A DNA stretch of 64,000 bases from Roseateles sp. SL47 (GTDB lineage: Bacteria > Pseudomonadota > Gammaproteobacteria > Burkholderiales > Burkholderiaceae_C). Location of the stretch: contig NZ_CP113068.1 of assembly GCF_026625885.1 (NCBI RefSeq), positions 5,580,001 through 5,644,000 of the forward strand. The letters are read 5' to 3'. Under the pieces are notes generated by a model, which was given only the letters and a program-made list of their open reading frames with translations, ran no database searches and was not told the origin of the DNA. The position numbers and the translations under genes are program-made. Below, piece by piece: positions 24,822 to 34,226 of the stretch; the stretch's first letter is position 1, and every line of letters begins with the position of its first letter.

Positions 24822-26843
24822 TTATTTCTTGGTGACCGCCCGCAATTCAGCGACATTGACAGCGACGTTGACAGCGGCGTTGACCGCAGCATGGTCTGCG
24901 GCGTTATTGACGCCTTTGTCTGCGGCGTCGACCGCCACGTTGACGAAGCGCTGACGCACCGACCGTTCAATACCGGCGGCATCCAGCCCGATCTGCGACA
25001 TCAGCTTGCCGGGCTCACCGTGCTCGATGTAAGCATCCGGCAGCCCCAGTTGCAGCACCGGCAGGCTGAAGCCCTGAGCCTGCAGGCTTTCCATCACGGC
25101 ACTGCCAGCGCCGCCCATGATGCAGCCGTCTTCGATGGTGACCAGCGCATCATGCGTACGGGCCAGCTCGGCCACCAGTTCGGTGTCCAGCGGCTTGGCA
25201 AAACGCATGTTGGCCACGCTGGCGTCCAGCGCCTCGGCCGCCTTCAATGCCGGATGCAGCAGCGTGCCGAAGGCCAGGATGGCCACACGCGGCGCGCCAC
25301 GGCCATGGGTCTGCGGCTGAGCCGAATGGCGACGCATCTCACCCTTGCCCCAGGGCAGTGCCACCATCTCCTTGGCGATCGGTTCGCCCACGCCCGCCCC
25401 ACGGGGGTAGCGCACGGTCACCGGACCGTTGTGCAGATGGCCGGTGTAGAGCGCACGGCGGCATTCATTCTCATCCGACGGCGTCAGCACGCTCATGTTG
25501 GGAATGCAGCGGGTGAAGGCGATGTCGTAGTTGCCGGCATGGGTGGCCCCATCGGCGCCCACCAGGCCTGCGCGGTCCAGCGCGAACAGCACCGGCAGAT
25601 TCTGCAGGGCCACGTCGTGGATCAACTGGTCATAGCCGCGCTGCAAGAAGGTGGAGTAGATGGCCACCACCGGCTTCAGGCCCTCGCAAGCCAGGCCACC
25701 GGCAAAGGTCACCGCATGCTGTTCGGCAATGCCCACATCGTAATAACGCGTGGGGAAGCGCTTGTGGAACTCCACCATGCCCGAACCTTCGCGCATGGCC
25801 GGCGTGATGGCCACCAGCTTGGGATCGGCCTCGGCCATGTCGCACAGCCATTCACCAAACACCTGGGTGAAGGTCTTCTTCGGCGGCGTCGTGGCTGGCT
25901 TGATGCCTTCAGCGGGATTAAACGGGGTCGGCCCGTGGTACTTCACCGGGTCGGCCTCGGCCAGCTTGTAGCCCTGCCCCTTGCGGGTGACCACATGCAG
26001 GAACTGCGGGCCTTTTTTGTCCCGCAGATTTTCCAGCGTCGGGACCAGGGAATCCAGGTCATGCCCATCGATCGGGCCGACATAGTTGAAGCCGAATTCC
26101 TCGAAGATCGTACCGGGCACAAACATGCCCTTGGTGTGCTCTTCAAAGCGGCGCGCAAATTCATACAGCGGCGTGTGCTTGAGCACCGACTTCGCGCCCT
26201 CCCGTGCGGCTGCGTAGAACTTGCCGCTCATCAGACGGGTGAAGTACTTGTTCAGCGCGCCCACCGGCGGGCTGATCGACATGTCGTTGTCGTTCAGGAT
26301 CACCAGCACGTCACCCAGCAGCCCGCCATGGGCCACCCCGGCATTGTTCAGGGCCTCGAAGGCCATGCCGGCCGTCATGGCACCGTCGCCGATGATGGCC
26401 ACCGCACGGCGGCTCTCACCCTTGATGCGGGCGGCCATCGCCATGCCGTGAGCGGCAGAGATGGAGGTGCTGGAGTGCGCCGTCCCGAAGGTGTCGTATT
26501 CGCTCTCGTCACGACGCGGGAAGCCCGAGATGCCGCCCTGCTGGCGCAGCGTGGACATGGCATCACGCCGGCCGGTCAGGATCTTGTGCGGATAAGTCTG
26601 GTGCCCCACGTCCCACACCAGCCGGTCGCGGGGGGTGTCGTAGACGAAGTGCAGTGCAATCGTCAGCTCCACCGTGCCGAGGTTGGACGACAGATGGCCG
26701 CCGGTTTTGGACACGCTGTCCAGCACATGGCTGCGCACCTCATCCGCCAGTTGGGGCAACTGGCTGCGGGAGAGGCGTCGCACGTCCGCCGGGCTGTTGA
26801 TGGTGCTCAGCAGCGGCAGCGGGTTCGCAGGGGTGTCACTCAT
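24822..26843 (-). CDS. dxs: 1-deoxy-D-xylulose-5-phosphate synthase
   Basis: 673-residue thiamine-diphosphate enzyme that condenses pyruvate and glyceraldehyde 3-phosphate, the entry step of the MEP isoprenoid pathway. Motifs: [39 protein letters not shown], the ThDP motif [33 protein letters not shown] and [15 protein letters not shown]. The usual protein ends near AAGIERSV; here about 40 extra residues follow, an Ala/Val/Asn-rich tail ([17 protein letters not shown]) coded by 12-base repeats. It is the last gene of the xseB-ispA-dxs operon, 12 bases after ispA. Confidence 0.96.
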   Translation of the reverse strand: MSDTPANPLPLLSTINSPADVRRLSRSQLPQLADEVRSHVLDSVSKTGGHLSSNLGTVELTIALHFVYDTPRDRLVWDVGHQTYPHKILTGRRDAMSTLRQQGGISGFPRRDESEYDTFGTAHSSTSISAAHGMAMAARIKGESRRAVAIIGDGAMTAGMAFEALNNAGVAHGGLLGDVLVILNDNDMSISPPVGALNKYFTRLMSGKFYAAAREGAKSVLKHTPLYEFARRFEEHTKGMFVPGTIFEEFGFNYVGPIDGHDLDSLVPTLENLRDKKGPQFLHVVTRKGQGYKLAEADPVKYHGPTPFNPAEGIKPATTPPKKTFTQVFGEWLCDMAEADPKLVAITPAMREGSGMVEFHKRFPTRYYDVGIAEQHAVTFAGGLACEGLKPVVAIYSTFLQRGYDQLIHDVALQNLPVLFALDRAGLVGADGATHAGNYDIAFTRCIPNMSVLTPSDENECRRALYTGHLHNGPVTVRYPRGAGVGEPIAKEMVALPWGKGEMRRHSAQPQTHGRGAPRVAILAFGTLLHPALKAAEALDASVANMRFAKPLDTELVAELARTHDALVTIEDGCIMGGAGSAVMESLQAQGFSLPVLQLGLPDAYIEHGEPGKLMSQIGLDAAGIERSVRQRFVNVAVDAADKGVNNAADHAAVNAAVNVAVNVAELRAVTKK

Positions 26844-26855
26844 GACCGGACCTTG

Positions 26856-27743
26856 TTAGTTGTCTCGTTCGACCACCTTGTCAGCCAGCAGGCTGAGCCA
26901 GGCGGTGTCGGCCAGTCCGCTGGCCGCCAGGGCCTTGTGGGCCTGGTCGCGCAGCTGGAGCGCATAGCCGCGTGCGGCATCGAGGCCGAGCACGCTGACG
27001 TAGGTGGGTTTGTTGCAGTCCTGATCCTTGCCGGCGGTCTTGCCCAGCACTTCGGAGTCCTGGGTGACGTCGAGGATGTCATCCACCACCTGGAAGGCCA
27101 GGCCGATGGCGGCGCCGTAGTGGCTCAGGGACTGCCAGGCCACGTCGCTGATGTTGCCACAGGCGGCCCCCATCAACACACTGGCTTGCAGCAGCACGCC
27201 GGTTTTGCGGCGATGCATGTCACGCAACTGGGTTTCATCCAGCGGCTTGCCGACGCTGGCCAGGTCGATGGCCTGGCCACCGGCCATGCCGTCATAACCG
27301 CTGGCGCGCGCCAGCAGGCGGCACAGCCGGGCCTGCAGGGCCGGCGCCACGCCGGTGTCGGGTGTGAGCACATCAAAGGCCAGGGCCTGCATGGCGTCGC
27401 CCGCCAGCATGGCCTGGGCTTCACCGAACTGCACATGCAGCGTCGGCTTGCCACGGCGCAGGACGTCGTTGTCCATGCACGGCATGTCGTCATGCGCCAG
27501 CGAATAGGCGTGGATCAGCTCCACGGCGCAGGCCGCACGCATGGCGGCCTCGCGCTCACCGCTCACGGCTTCTGCGGCCGCCAGCACCAGCAACGGACGC
27601 AGGCGCTTGCCGGCCCCCAGCACGGCATATCGCATGGCCTCGCCCAGGCCGGCCGGAGCGCTCGGCGGCACCCAGGTTTCCAACGCCTGTTCAACGTCCA
27701 GCAGGGACCGCTTCACCCAATGCTCGAACACTCCTGCATCCAC
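26856..27743 (-). CDS. ispA: Farnesyl diphosphate synthase (IspA-type polyprenyl synthase)
   Basis: 295-residue short-chain trans-prenyltransferase. The first Asp-rich motif is HDDMPCMDND and the second VVDDILDVTQDSE; GAGKRLRPLLVLAA carries the substrate-binding K and R. It makes farnesyl diphosphate for ubiquinone and undecaprenyl lipids. The start is GTG at 27743, immediately after the xseB TAA, giving a gapless junction. It sits between xseB and dxs, the common bacterial order. Confidence 0.95.
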   Translation of the reverse strand: MDAGVFEHWVKRSLLDVEQALETWVPPSAPAGLGEAMRYAVLGAGKRLRPLLVLAAAEAVSGEREAAMRAACAVELIHAYSLAHDDMPCMDNDVLRRGKPTLHVQFGEAQAMLAGDAMQALAFDVLTPDTGVAPALQARLCRLLARASGYDGMAGGQAIDLASVGKPLDETQLRDMHRRKTGVLLQASVLMGAACGNISDVAWQSLSHYGAAIGLAFQVVDDILDVTQDSEVLGKTAGKDQDCNKPTYVSVLGLDAARGYALQLRDQAHKALAASGLADTAWLSLLADKVVERDN

Positions 27744-28028
27744 TTATGGTTCTCCCCAGGGTCGCATGTCGCCGCCCTCCAGCGCTTGTACTTGTTGTTC
27801 AACGACCTGCAGACGGGCACGGCAGAACTTCAACAGCCCGGCGCCACGCTGATAACTGGCCAGCAACTGGTCCAACGGCAATTGCCCGGCTTCCATGGAC
27901 TGGATCAGCCGCTCAAGCTCATCCACCGCCTGTTCATAACTGGCGGGTTCCGGTCCGACCGTGAGGCCAATCTCGGGCTGCAATGCCGAGCCGGCACTGG
28001 TCTGGTCGCTTGCGGAAGGCTTGCTCAT
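27744..28028 (-). CDS. xseB: Exodeoxyribonuclease VII small subunit
   Basis: 94-residue small subunit of exonuclease VII. The family core is [20 protein letters not shown] with [20 protein letters not shown] and [15 protein letters not shown] 28-residue Ser/Gly-rich N-terminal extension precedes it. It is the first gene of the xseB-ispA-dxs operon. XseA is not in the window. The upstream region faces the Rieske oxygenase gene over 533 bases. Confidence 0.93.
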   Translation of the reverse strand: MSKPSASDQTSAGSALQPEIGLTVGPEPASYEQAVDELERLIQSMEAGQLPLDQLLASYQRGAGLLKFCRARLQVVEQQVQALEGGDMRPWGEP

Positions 28029-28561
28029 TTCAAAACGCGAAAAAACCGATTGTAAGCATCACACCATGGGGGTCCGGGGTCAGACAAAAGAGGGATGTGA
28101 ATCCAACGCCACAGGCGACCCAACTCGTTACAAGGGAGGTCGTCATGCGCCAACCTTCGCACCATGGTGGACAAGCGAATGTGGGCGGCAAGCGGGCAAG
28201 CGGCGGGCCTGACCTGCCCGGCCCACAGCATGGACGGGCCCAGGTACAATTCCCGGTTCCCCTGCGCGACGCGTTGCCTTATTGAGCCTGATCCCATCAA
28301 GCCTGACCCCTGGTTGGGTCCTGGGTGGGGTTACGTTTGGCTTCGTATGTCTTCGTTGGGCTGGATGGGGCTCGATTTCTCGATGTGGAGGTCGATGTCG
28401 ATGTCGATCTAGACGTCGATGTCAATGTCGATCTCGGCCCCCATCTTGGTCCCACGGACACTCGTCGCGAGTTTGTCTTTCACGTCCAACATTCCGGCTT
28501 ACCCGATCTGGGGGGTAACCGGTCACGGTTGACATTGGTTTCTTGGAGACCCTCTTGGATC
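28029..28561. other. Gap between xseB and the Rieske gene, with a GTCGAT repeat
   Basis: No gene recognised. The middle-to-right part holds an imperfect hexamer array of GTCGAT/GTCAAT/CTAGAC units at 28391-28434. The frame through it is open and in phase with the oxygenase, reading as alternating Asp-Val, but the oxygenase clearly starts at 28562. The left part should contain the xseB promoter and the right part the oxygenase promoter; I cannot point to reliable boxes. Confidence 0.6.
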
Positions 28562-29704
28562 ATGTCCGACCTGAGCATCCCTCTCAGCGCCCTTGAACGC
28601 AGCACGGCCCCCTTTGTCACCCAGCTGCCTGTCACTTCCTACTTCGATGAGGACCTGTTCCGCCGCGAACAGGAGCTGATCTTCCAGCATGGTCCCCGCT
28701 ACCTGGGGCACGCGCTTGCCGTGCCCGAGGTGGGCGATTACTACGCCCTCCCGCAGGAGGGTGAAGGCCGTGCGCTGGTCCGGCGTGCCGGAGGCCCGCA
28801 CGGTGTGGAACTCATCTCCAACATCTGCCGTCACCGCCAGGCCTTGATGTTGCGGGGACGCGGCAATACCCGCAGCCACATCGTCTGCCCCCTGCACCGC
28901 TGGACCTACGACCTCAAGGGCGAGCTGGTGGGCGCGCCTCACTTCAAGCAGGACCCCTGCCTTCACCTGAACCGCTACGGGGTCCGTGAATGGAACGGCC
29001 TGCTGTTTGAGGACAACGGCCGTGACATTGCTGCGGACCTGGCCAAGCTTGGCCCGCGCGGCGCCCTGGACTTCAGCGGCTACCAGCTGGACCGCATTCA
29101 AGTACACGAGTGCGACTACAACTGGAAGACCTTCATCGAGGTCTACCTGGAGGACTACCACGTCGGCCCGTTCCATCCCGGCCTGGGCCAGTTTGTCACC
29201 TGTGAAGACCTGGCCTGGGAATTCGGCCGCGACTATTCCGTCCAGACCGTGGGCGTGAACAAGGCGCTGACCAAGCCGGGCTCGGCCGTGTATGAAAAGT
29301 GGCACCAGCAGGTGCTGGGCTTTGGCAACGGCCAGGCCCCGCAGCAGGGGGCCATCTGGCTGACGTACTACCCCAACATCATGGTGGAGTGCTACCCCAA
29401 CGTGCTGGTGATCTCCACGCTGTTCCCGCGCGGGCCGCAAAAGACCACCAACATCGTGGAGTTCTATTACCCCGAGGAAATCGTCGCCTTCGAGCGCGAT
29501 TTTGTGGAAGCCCAGCAGGCCGCCTACATGGAAACCTGCGTGGAGGACGACGAAATCGCCCTGCGCATGGACGCGGGCCGCAAGGCCCTGATGGAGCGGG
29601 GCGACAACGAAGTCGGCCCCTACCAGTCGCCCATGGAAGACGGCATGAAGCATTTCCACGAGTGGTATCGCGGCCTGATGGATCGCGGCCCGATGAAGCG
29701 CTGA
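28562..29704 (+). CDS. Rieske non-haem iron oxygenase, alpha subunit
   Basis: 380-residue ring-hydroxylating-type oxygenase. The Rieske 2Fe-2S ligands are C-R-H near residue 90 and CPLHRW near 110. The mononuclear iron site is in EVYLEDYHVGPFHPG (two His), with a later Asp expected near the C-terminus. No beta subunit, ferredoxin or reductase gene is adjacent, so substrate and electron donor are unknown. A gene of this kind beside xseB-ispA-dxs recurs in Burkholderiales, which suggests a housekeeping role rather than a catabolic one. Confidence 0.87.
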   Translation: MSDLSIPLSALERSTAPFVTQLPVTSYFDEDLFRREQELIFQHGPRYLGHALAVPEVGDYYALPQEGEGRALVRRAGGPHGVELISNICRHRQALMLRGRGNTRSHIVCPLHRWTYDLKGELVGAPHFKQDPCLHLNRYGVREWNGLLFEDNGRDIAADLAKLGPRGALDFSGYQLDRIQVHECDYNWKTFIEVYLEDYHVGPFHPGLGQFVTCEDLAWEFGRDYSVQTVGVNKALTKPGSAVYEKWHQQVLGFGNGQAPQQGAIWLTYYPNIMVECYPNVLVISTLFPRGPQKTTNIVEFYYPEEIVAFERDFVEAQQAAYMETCVEDDEIALRMDAGRKALMERGDNEVGPYQSPMEDGMKHFHEWYRGLMDRGPMKR

Positions 29705-29786
29705 GCTTTCGAGGACGTCCCCGCCCCTGCGGCCGGCATCACCCGGTACGCAGACCGCCCCGACCAGCCGCCCTGCGACTTTGGCA

Positions 29787-29817
29787 CCACGCCCCGCCTC
29801 GCGGGGCGTTTCGTTTT
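29787..29817. terminator. Intrinsic terminator after the Rieske gene
   Basis: ACGCCCCGC-CTC-GCGGGGCGT hairpin followed by TTCGTTTT, about 85 bases after the oxygenase stop and 20 bases before the next start. It separates the oxygenase from the permease gene. Confidence 0.8.
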
Positions 29818-29835
29818 GGGCAGAGAATCAGCGCC

Positions 29836-30732
29836 ATGTCTGCTTCCCTTCTGATGGTGCTGGCGACCCTGCTGTTCGCCACCATGGGCGTGTGCGTCAA
29901 ACTGGCCTCTGCCCAGTACAACGCCGGCGAAATTGTCATGTACCGCGGTCTCGTGGGCACCTTGTTCCTGTTCTCGCTCACGCGGGTCCAGGGGCTCAGC
30001 CTCAAGACCAAAGTCCCGGCCATGCACTTCTGGCGCAGCCTATCCGGCGTCATTGCGCTGTCCTTGTGGTTCTACGCCATCAGCAAGCTGCCGCTGGCCA
30101 CCGCCATGACGCTGAACTACATGTCGTCCATCTGGATGGCGTTGTTCCTCATCGGCGGCGCCGTGATGATGGGCGGCGCACGGGTGGACCCGCGGCTGAT
30201 CACCACCGTGCTGATCGGCTTTGCAGGCGTGGCGCTGGTGCTGCGGCCCACCATGGGCGAACAGCAGATCTGGCACGGGCTGGCCGGCCTGGCCTCCGGC
30301 ATGTTGTCGGCCATGGCCTATTTACAGGTCACCGCGCTGGGTCGCGTCGGCGAGCCGGAATACCGCGTGGTTTTCTATTTTTCGATGGGTGGCGCCGTCG
30401 CAGGCGCCCTGGTCAGCTTGAGCACACCCGGCGGCTGGCATTCGCACACCTGGTCGGGCGCGGCCCTGCTGCTGGCCGTGGGGGTGTTGGCCACGGGAGC
30501 CCAACTGCTGATGACGCGGGCCTACTCGCTGGGCAAACCGCTGGTGAATGCCTCGCTGCAATACCTCGGCATTGTGTTCTCGGCCTTGTACGGAGTGCTG
30601 CTGTTTGGCGACCTGCTGTCCTGGCAGTCCTGGGCCGGGATTGCGCTGATTGTGGTGGCCGGTTTGGGCGCTACATTGCTGCGGGCTCGCAATACGCCCA
30701 AGGATGAGCAACACTCGGTGAGTGAATCCTGA
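29836..30732 (+). CDS. EamA/DMT-family permease
   Basis: 298-residue membrane protein with about ten hydrophobic helices in two EamA repeats. The first includes LLFATMGVCVKLASAQYNAG and LSLWFYAISKLPLATAMTLNY; the second includes GKPLVNASLQYLGIVFSALYGVLLFGD. The substrate is unknown. ATG 29836 begins directly at the first helix. The sulfurtransferase start lies 16 bases downstream and the pair may be co-transcribed. Confidence 0.85.
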   Translation: MSASLLMVLATLLFATMGVCVKLASAQYNAGEIVMYRGLVGTLFLFSLTRVQGLSLKTKVPAMHFWRSLSGVIALSLWFYAISKLPLATAMTLNYMSSIWMALFLIGGAVMMGGARVDPRLITTVLIGFAGVALVLRPTMGEQQIWHGLAGLASGMLSAMAYLQVTALGRVGEPEYRVVFYFSMGGAVAGALVSLSTPGGWHSHTWSGAALLLAVGVLATGAQLLMTRAYSLGKPLVNASLQYLGIVFSALYGVLLFGDLLSWQSWAGIALIVVAGLGATLLRARNTPKDEQHSVSES

Positions 30733-30748
30733 ACCGCATGCTTCGCCC

Positions 30749-31630
30749 ATGACTGACGCCCCCTTCACCAGCCTGATCGATGTGCAGGCCCTCCGTGCCC
30801 TGCTGAATGCCACCCACCCGCCGCTGGTGATCGACGTGCGCTTCGATCTGGCCAACACCAGCCTGGGCCAGGAGCACTACCACAGCGCCCACATCCCGGG
30901 CGCCCACTACCTGCATCTGGATCATGACCTGAGCGGTCCCAAGCAGGTGGGTGAGGTGTTCCATGGCCGGCACCCGTTGCCCGACCGCGCGGCCTTTGCC
31001 AGCCGGATCCGGCAACTGGGTCTCAAGTCCGGCCAGCAAGTGGTGACCTACGACGGCGCGGACGGCATGTATGCAGCCCGCCTGTGGTGGATGCTGCGCT
31101 GGTTGGGGCATGAGCCGGTGGCCGTGCTGGATGGCGGATGGGCGGCCTGGCAGGCGGAAGGCGCGGGCAGCGGTGCCGCAGCTTCCGGCTCTGGCAGCAG
31201 CCCGGCGGTGATCCCCGAAGGGGATTTCATTCCCGGCGAAGCGTTGGAACAGCCCTGGACCCAACAGGAACTGCTGGCCGCACTGGGCCGGGTGCGCTTG
31301 CTGGATGCCCGCGCGGGCGAGCGCTTCCGTGGCGAAGTGGAGCCGCTGGACAAGCAGGCCGGTCACATCCCGGGCGCCAGCAACCGCTTCTTCAAGTCCA
31401 ACCTGGGCGCGAATGGACGCTTCCGCCCGGCGGCCGAACTGAAGGCCGAGTTTGAAGCCGTGTTGGGTGGGTTCACGGCGGATCAGACGGTGCACCAATG
31501 CGGCTCCGGCGTCACCGCCTGCCACAACCTGTTGGCCATGCACCATGCCGGGTTGCGGGGCAGCCGGCTGTACCCGGGCTCGTGGAGTGAATGGAGCGCG
31601 GACCCTCGCCTGCCTCTGGCCCGAGGGTGA
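30749..31630 (+). CDS. sseA: 3-mercaptopyruvate/thiosulfate sulfurtransferase
   Basis: 293-residue two-domain rhodanese. The N-terminal inactive domain has VIDVRFDLANTS and HIPGAHYLHLDHDLSG. The C-terminal domain has LLDARAGERFRGE and HIPGASNRFF, and the active-site loop CGSGVTACHN (Cys near 250). CG-S-GVT is the loop typical of mercaptopyruvate sulfurtransferases rather than thiosulfate rhodaneses. ATG 30749 was chosen; GTG at 30722 is in frame. It is convergent with the universal stress protein gene, 39 bases apart. Confidence 0.9.
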   Translation: MTDAPFTSLIDVQALRALLNATHPPLVIDVRFDLANTSLGQEHYHSAHIPGAHYLHLDHDLSGPKQVGEVFHGRHPLPDRAAFASRIRQLGLKSGQQVVTYDGADGMYAARLWWMLRWLGHEPVAVLDGGWAAWQAEGAGSGAAASGSGSSPAVIPEGDFIPGEALEQPWTQQELLAALGRVRLLDARAGERFRGEVEPLDKQAGHIPGASNRFFKSNLGANGRFRPAAELKAEFEAVLGGFTADQTVHQCGSGVTACHNLLAMHHAGLRGSRLYPGSWSEWSADPRLPLARG

Positions 31631-31669
31631 ACAGGCCAAGCCGGCGCGGATGCTGGCCGGGATGCTGCC

Positions 31670-32104
31670 TCAGCGCACCACCAGCACCGGGAACTGGCAG
31701 TGGGTGATGACCTTCTGGGTTTCGCTGCCCAGCAGCAGTGCCTGGAAACCCTTGCGGCCGTGTGAGGCCATCACCAGCAGGTCGGCATGCACCTGACCGG
31801 CATGTTCAATGATGGCTTCCCAGGCATGCAGCGCCTCCACGCTCTGGGTGCTGACCTCCACGCCTGCCGCCTGGGCGGCCGTTGCCACCTGGTGCAGCCG
31901 CTCCTGGGCGATCCGCTCCTGGGCGTCAAAGAACTCCTGCGGCGGCGTGGGCTGCATCTCCGACACAGCACTGTAGGGAAACGGTTCTTTCACCGTGATG
32001 GCAAACAGCCGAGCGCCATGGTGCCGGGCCAGTTGCACGGCCGTCTCGACCGCCTTGGCGGTGATGTCGGAACCGTCAGTCGGAACGAGGATGCGTTGGA
32101 ACAT
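31670..32104 (-). CDS. Universal stress protein (UspA family)
   Basis: 144-residue UspA-fold protein. It starts MFQRILVPTDGSDITAKAV, the usual strand plus Asp, and ends with the ATP-binding pattern ASHGRKGFQALLLGSETQKV (G-x2-G-x9-G-S/T), so it is probably an ATP-binding Usp. The start at 32104 has AGGAG a few bases upstream. It lies downstream of the ZIP transporter gene on the same strand with about 100 bases between. Confidence 0.93.
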   Translation of the reverse strand: MFQRILVPTDGSDITAKAVETAVQLARHHGARLFAITVKEPFPYSAVSEMQPTPPQEFFDAQERIAQERLHQVATAAQAAGVEVSTQSVEALHAWEAIIEHAGQVHADLLVMASHGRKGFQALLLGSETQKVITHCQFPVLVVR

Positions 32105-32206
32105 GGCAGGACTCCTGTGTCGTGACATTGGCAGTCTGGCGCCTTCATGTTGCGTCAGTGGTGACGAATGTCAATCGCCAAGGACCCTGGCCCGGGCCAG
32201 CGGACG

Positions 32207-32983
32207 TCAGTGACTGTGCTTGCCGCCCACCACGATCAGCACAAAGGCAATTCCCACGCCCAGCCATAGCAATTGTAGCGCGGTGTCCTTGAGCGGCAGC
32301 CGCCGTTGCAGCTGAGGAATAAGGTCGGCCACCGACACATAAACAAAGCTGCTGGACGCCGCCACCAGCAGGTAGGGGAACATGGCTTCCCAAGGGCCGA
32401 CGATGAAGTAGCCCAGCAGTCCGCCCGCGACAGCGGCCAGTCCCGACACCGCATTGAAGAACAGCGCCTTGCGCCGCGAGAAACCGGCGTTCAGCAGCAC
32501 GATGTAGTCGCCCACCTCCTGCGGAATCTCATGCGCAATGATGGCCATGGCGGTCACCCAGCCCAGGTGGTGGTCGGCCAGGAAGGCGGCGGCAATGATG
32601 ATGCCGTCACAGAAATTGTGGATGCTGTCGCCCACCAGCACCGACAGCCCGCCCCGCCCGGCCTGCTCCCGGTCGAAATGATGGTGATGGTGGTGCCCGT
32701 CCCCTTCATGGTGATGGGTGTGGCGGTAGAGCTCGGCCTTCTCCAGCAGGAAGAAGAACATCAGCCCGCCCAGCAGCACCAGGAACAGGGTGTGGGGGTC
32801 CGCGCCGGTCTCGAATGCCTCCGGCAGCACATGCAGGAGGGCGGTGGACAGCAGCACCCCGGTGGACAGGCTCACCAGATGTTTGACGATGCGGCCGAGC
32901 AAGCCCACCGTGAGCATGGCAGCAATGCCGACGGAGGCGATGCCGCCGGCCAGGGTGACCAGCAGGATATAGAAGAGGGTCAT
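32207..32983 (-). CDS. ZIP-family divalent metal transporter
   Basis: 258-residue membrane protein of the ZIP family with eight predicted helices. The cytoplasmic loop between helices 3 and 4 is His-rich (HTHHHEGDGHHHHHHFDRE), and the conserved metal-binding helices are SIHNFCDGIIIAAAF and IIAHEIPQEVGDYIVLLNAG (H-N-x3-D-G and H-E-x-P-x-E). It probably imports zinc or another divalent cation. The start MTLFYILL at 32983 fits; a TTG two codons earlier is unlikely. The hydrolase gene lies upstream on the same strand beyond a terminator. Confidence 0.92.
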   Translation of the reverse strand: MTLFYILLVTLAGGIASVGIAAMLTVGLLGRIVKHLVSLSTGVLLSTALLHVLPEAFETGADPHTLFLVLLGGLMFFFLLEKAELYRHTHHHEGDGHHHHHHFDREQAGRGGLSVLVGDSIHNFCDGIIIAAAFLADHHLGWVTAMAIIAHEIPQEVGDYIVLLNAGFSRRKALFFNAVSGLAAVAGGLLGYFIVGPWEAMFPYLLVAASSSFVYVSVADLIPQLQRRLPLKDTALQLLWLGVGIAFVLIVVGGKHSH

Positions 32984-32987
32984 GGAC

Positions 32988-33016
32988 AAAAAAGGCGCAC
33001 CACGGAGGGTGCGCCG
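32988..33016 (-). terminator. Intrinsic terminator after the dienelactone hydrolase gene
   Basis: On the minus strand GGCGCACC and GGTGCGCC arms with a short loop are followed by a run of six T. It lies about 100 bases after the hydrolase stop and touches the ZIP start codon, so it separates the two minus-strand genes. Confidence 0.8.
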
Positions 33017-33118
33017 GTATGGGACTTCAAAATTGTCTCAGACTCGTCAAGCCCCTCCCGCCGGAGGGTGGGGCGAGCACCGCCCATCCGAGCGAGGGCG
33101 GATGCAAACAAGCGGAGA

Positions 33119-33988
33119 TCAGACCCCGTGCTGTTTGAACCAGGCCAGGCAGCGGCCCCAGCCATCCTTCGCTGCCTCGGCGCGATAGCTGGGCCGATAG
33201 TCGGCATGGAACGCGTGGCCGACGTCTTTGTAGACCACGAATTCACTGGCCTTGGCCGCCGCGCTGCCCTGCTGCAGCGCTTCCTGCATCGCTGCGACGC
33301 TGGCCATGGGAATGCCGCCATCCTGGCCACCGTACAGCCCCAACACCGGTGCCTTGAGCTGTCCCACCCGATCGATCGGATGTTTGGGGGTCAGCGGCGT
33401 GGAGGCCCCTTGCAGACGTCCATACCAGGCCACCCCGGCCTTCACCGAAGGGTTGTGCGCGGCATACAGCCAGGTGATGCGACCGCCCCAGCAGAAGCCG
33501 GTGATGCCCAGGTGGCCGGTATTCCCCCCCTGGGCCTTGGCCCAGGCGACGGTGGCGTCCAGATCGCGCAGCACCTGTTCATCCGGGACCTTGCTGATGA
33601 TGTCGGCCATCAGCCGGGCGATGTCGGTCACGGCCTTGGCGTCCCCTTGCCGCACAAACAGCTCCGGCGCAATGGCGAAGTAGCCCAGCTTGGCAAAACG
33701 TCGGGCGACATCCGCAATGTGCTCATGCACACCAAAGATCTCGCTGATCACCAGAATCACCGGCGCGTTTGTCTTGCCTTTGGGCCGAGCGGCATAGGCT
33801 GGCAACTTGAAGTCGCCCACCGGCACGGTCACCGGGCCGGCGTCCAGGCCCTCGGTGTCGGTGGTGATGGTTTGTGCGCTCACGGGCAGCACGGCGGCGG
33901 CAAAGCCGCTGCCCACGGCGGTGCCGACAAAATCGCGCCGATTGAATGAACGCTTGGGCACCAGGCTGTCGAAGTCTTCGGTCGTCAT
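33119..33988 (-). CDS. Dienelactone hydrolase family protein, Tat-exported
   Basis: 289-residue alpha/beta hydrolase of the dienelactone hydrolase family. The catalytic Cys is in GFCWGG (near 165), the Asp in GGQDGGIP and the His in VGHAFHADY. The first 45 residues carry a twin-arginine motif RSFNRRDFVG followed by a hydrophobic stretch and an Ala-rich cleavage region, so Tat export is likely. The real substrate is unknown; the family hydrolyses esters and lactones. An AAGGAGAC box precedes ATG 33988. Confidence 0.88.
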   Translation of the reverse strand: MTTEDFDSLVPKRSFNRRDFVGTAVGSGFAAAVLPVSAQTITTDTEGLDAGPVTVPVGDFKLPAYAARPKGKTNAPVILVISEIFGVHEHIADVARRFAKLGYFAIAPELFVRQGDAKAVTDIARLMADIISKVPDEQVLRDLDATVAWAKAQGGNTGHLGITGFCWGGRITWLYAAHNPSVKAGVAWYGRLQGASTPLTPKHPIDRVGQLKAPVLGLYGGQDGGIPMASVAAMQEALQQGSAAAKASEFVVYKDVGHAFHADYRPSYRAEAAKDGWGRCLAWFKQHGV

Positions 33989-34108
33989 GCAAGTCTCCTT
34001 GGAACGGTCCCGGCGCACCTCAGTGGCGCGAAGACCTGTGTTGAGCATCGAGGACGGTACGGCGGGGCGATTGTAGGGATGCCCTGCTGGGCGAGCCCCC
34101 ATGCCCCG

Positions 34109-34151
34109 CCAATGTCCCCCAATGTCCCCCAATGCCCCCCAATGTCCCCCC
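34109..34151. repeat. Four copies of AATGTCCCCC
   Basis: Four tandem 10-base units, AATGTCCCCC, AATGTCCCCC, AATGCCCCCC and AATGTCCCCC, lie between the divergent hydrolase and ppx genes. A shorter ATGCCCCGCC unit leads into them. No protein or RNA assignment. Confidence 0.7.
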
Positions 34152-34226
34152 GGAATGCCGAGCGGAAGAGGTAGGGGTCATCTCTGAACCACAGGGTCAT
34201 GAAGAACATCCTGTTTCCCCGCGACA

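Noticed and set aside
24891..28055. 1054-codon open frame opposite dxs, ispA and xseB
   Set aside because: It spans three real genes and their junctions on the other strand, with no protein motif.
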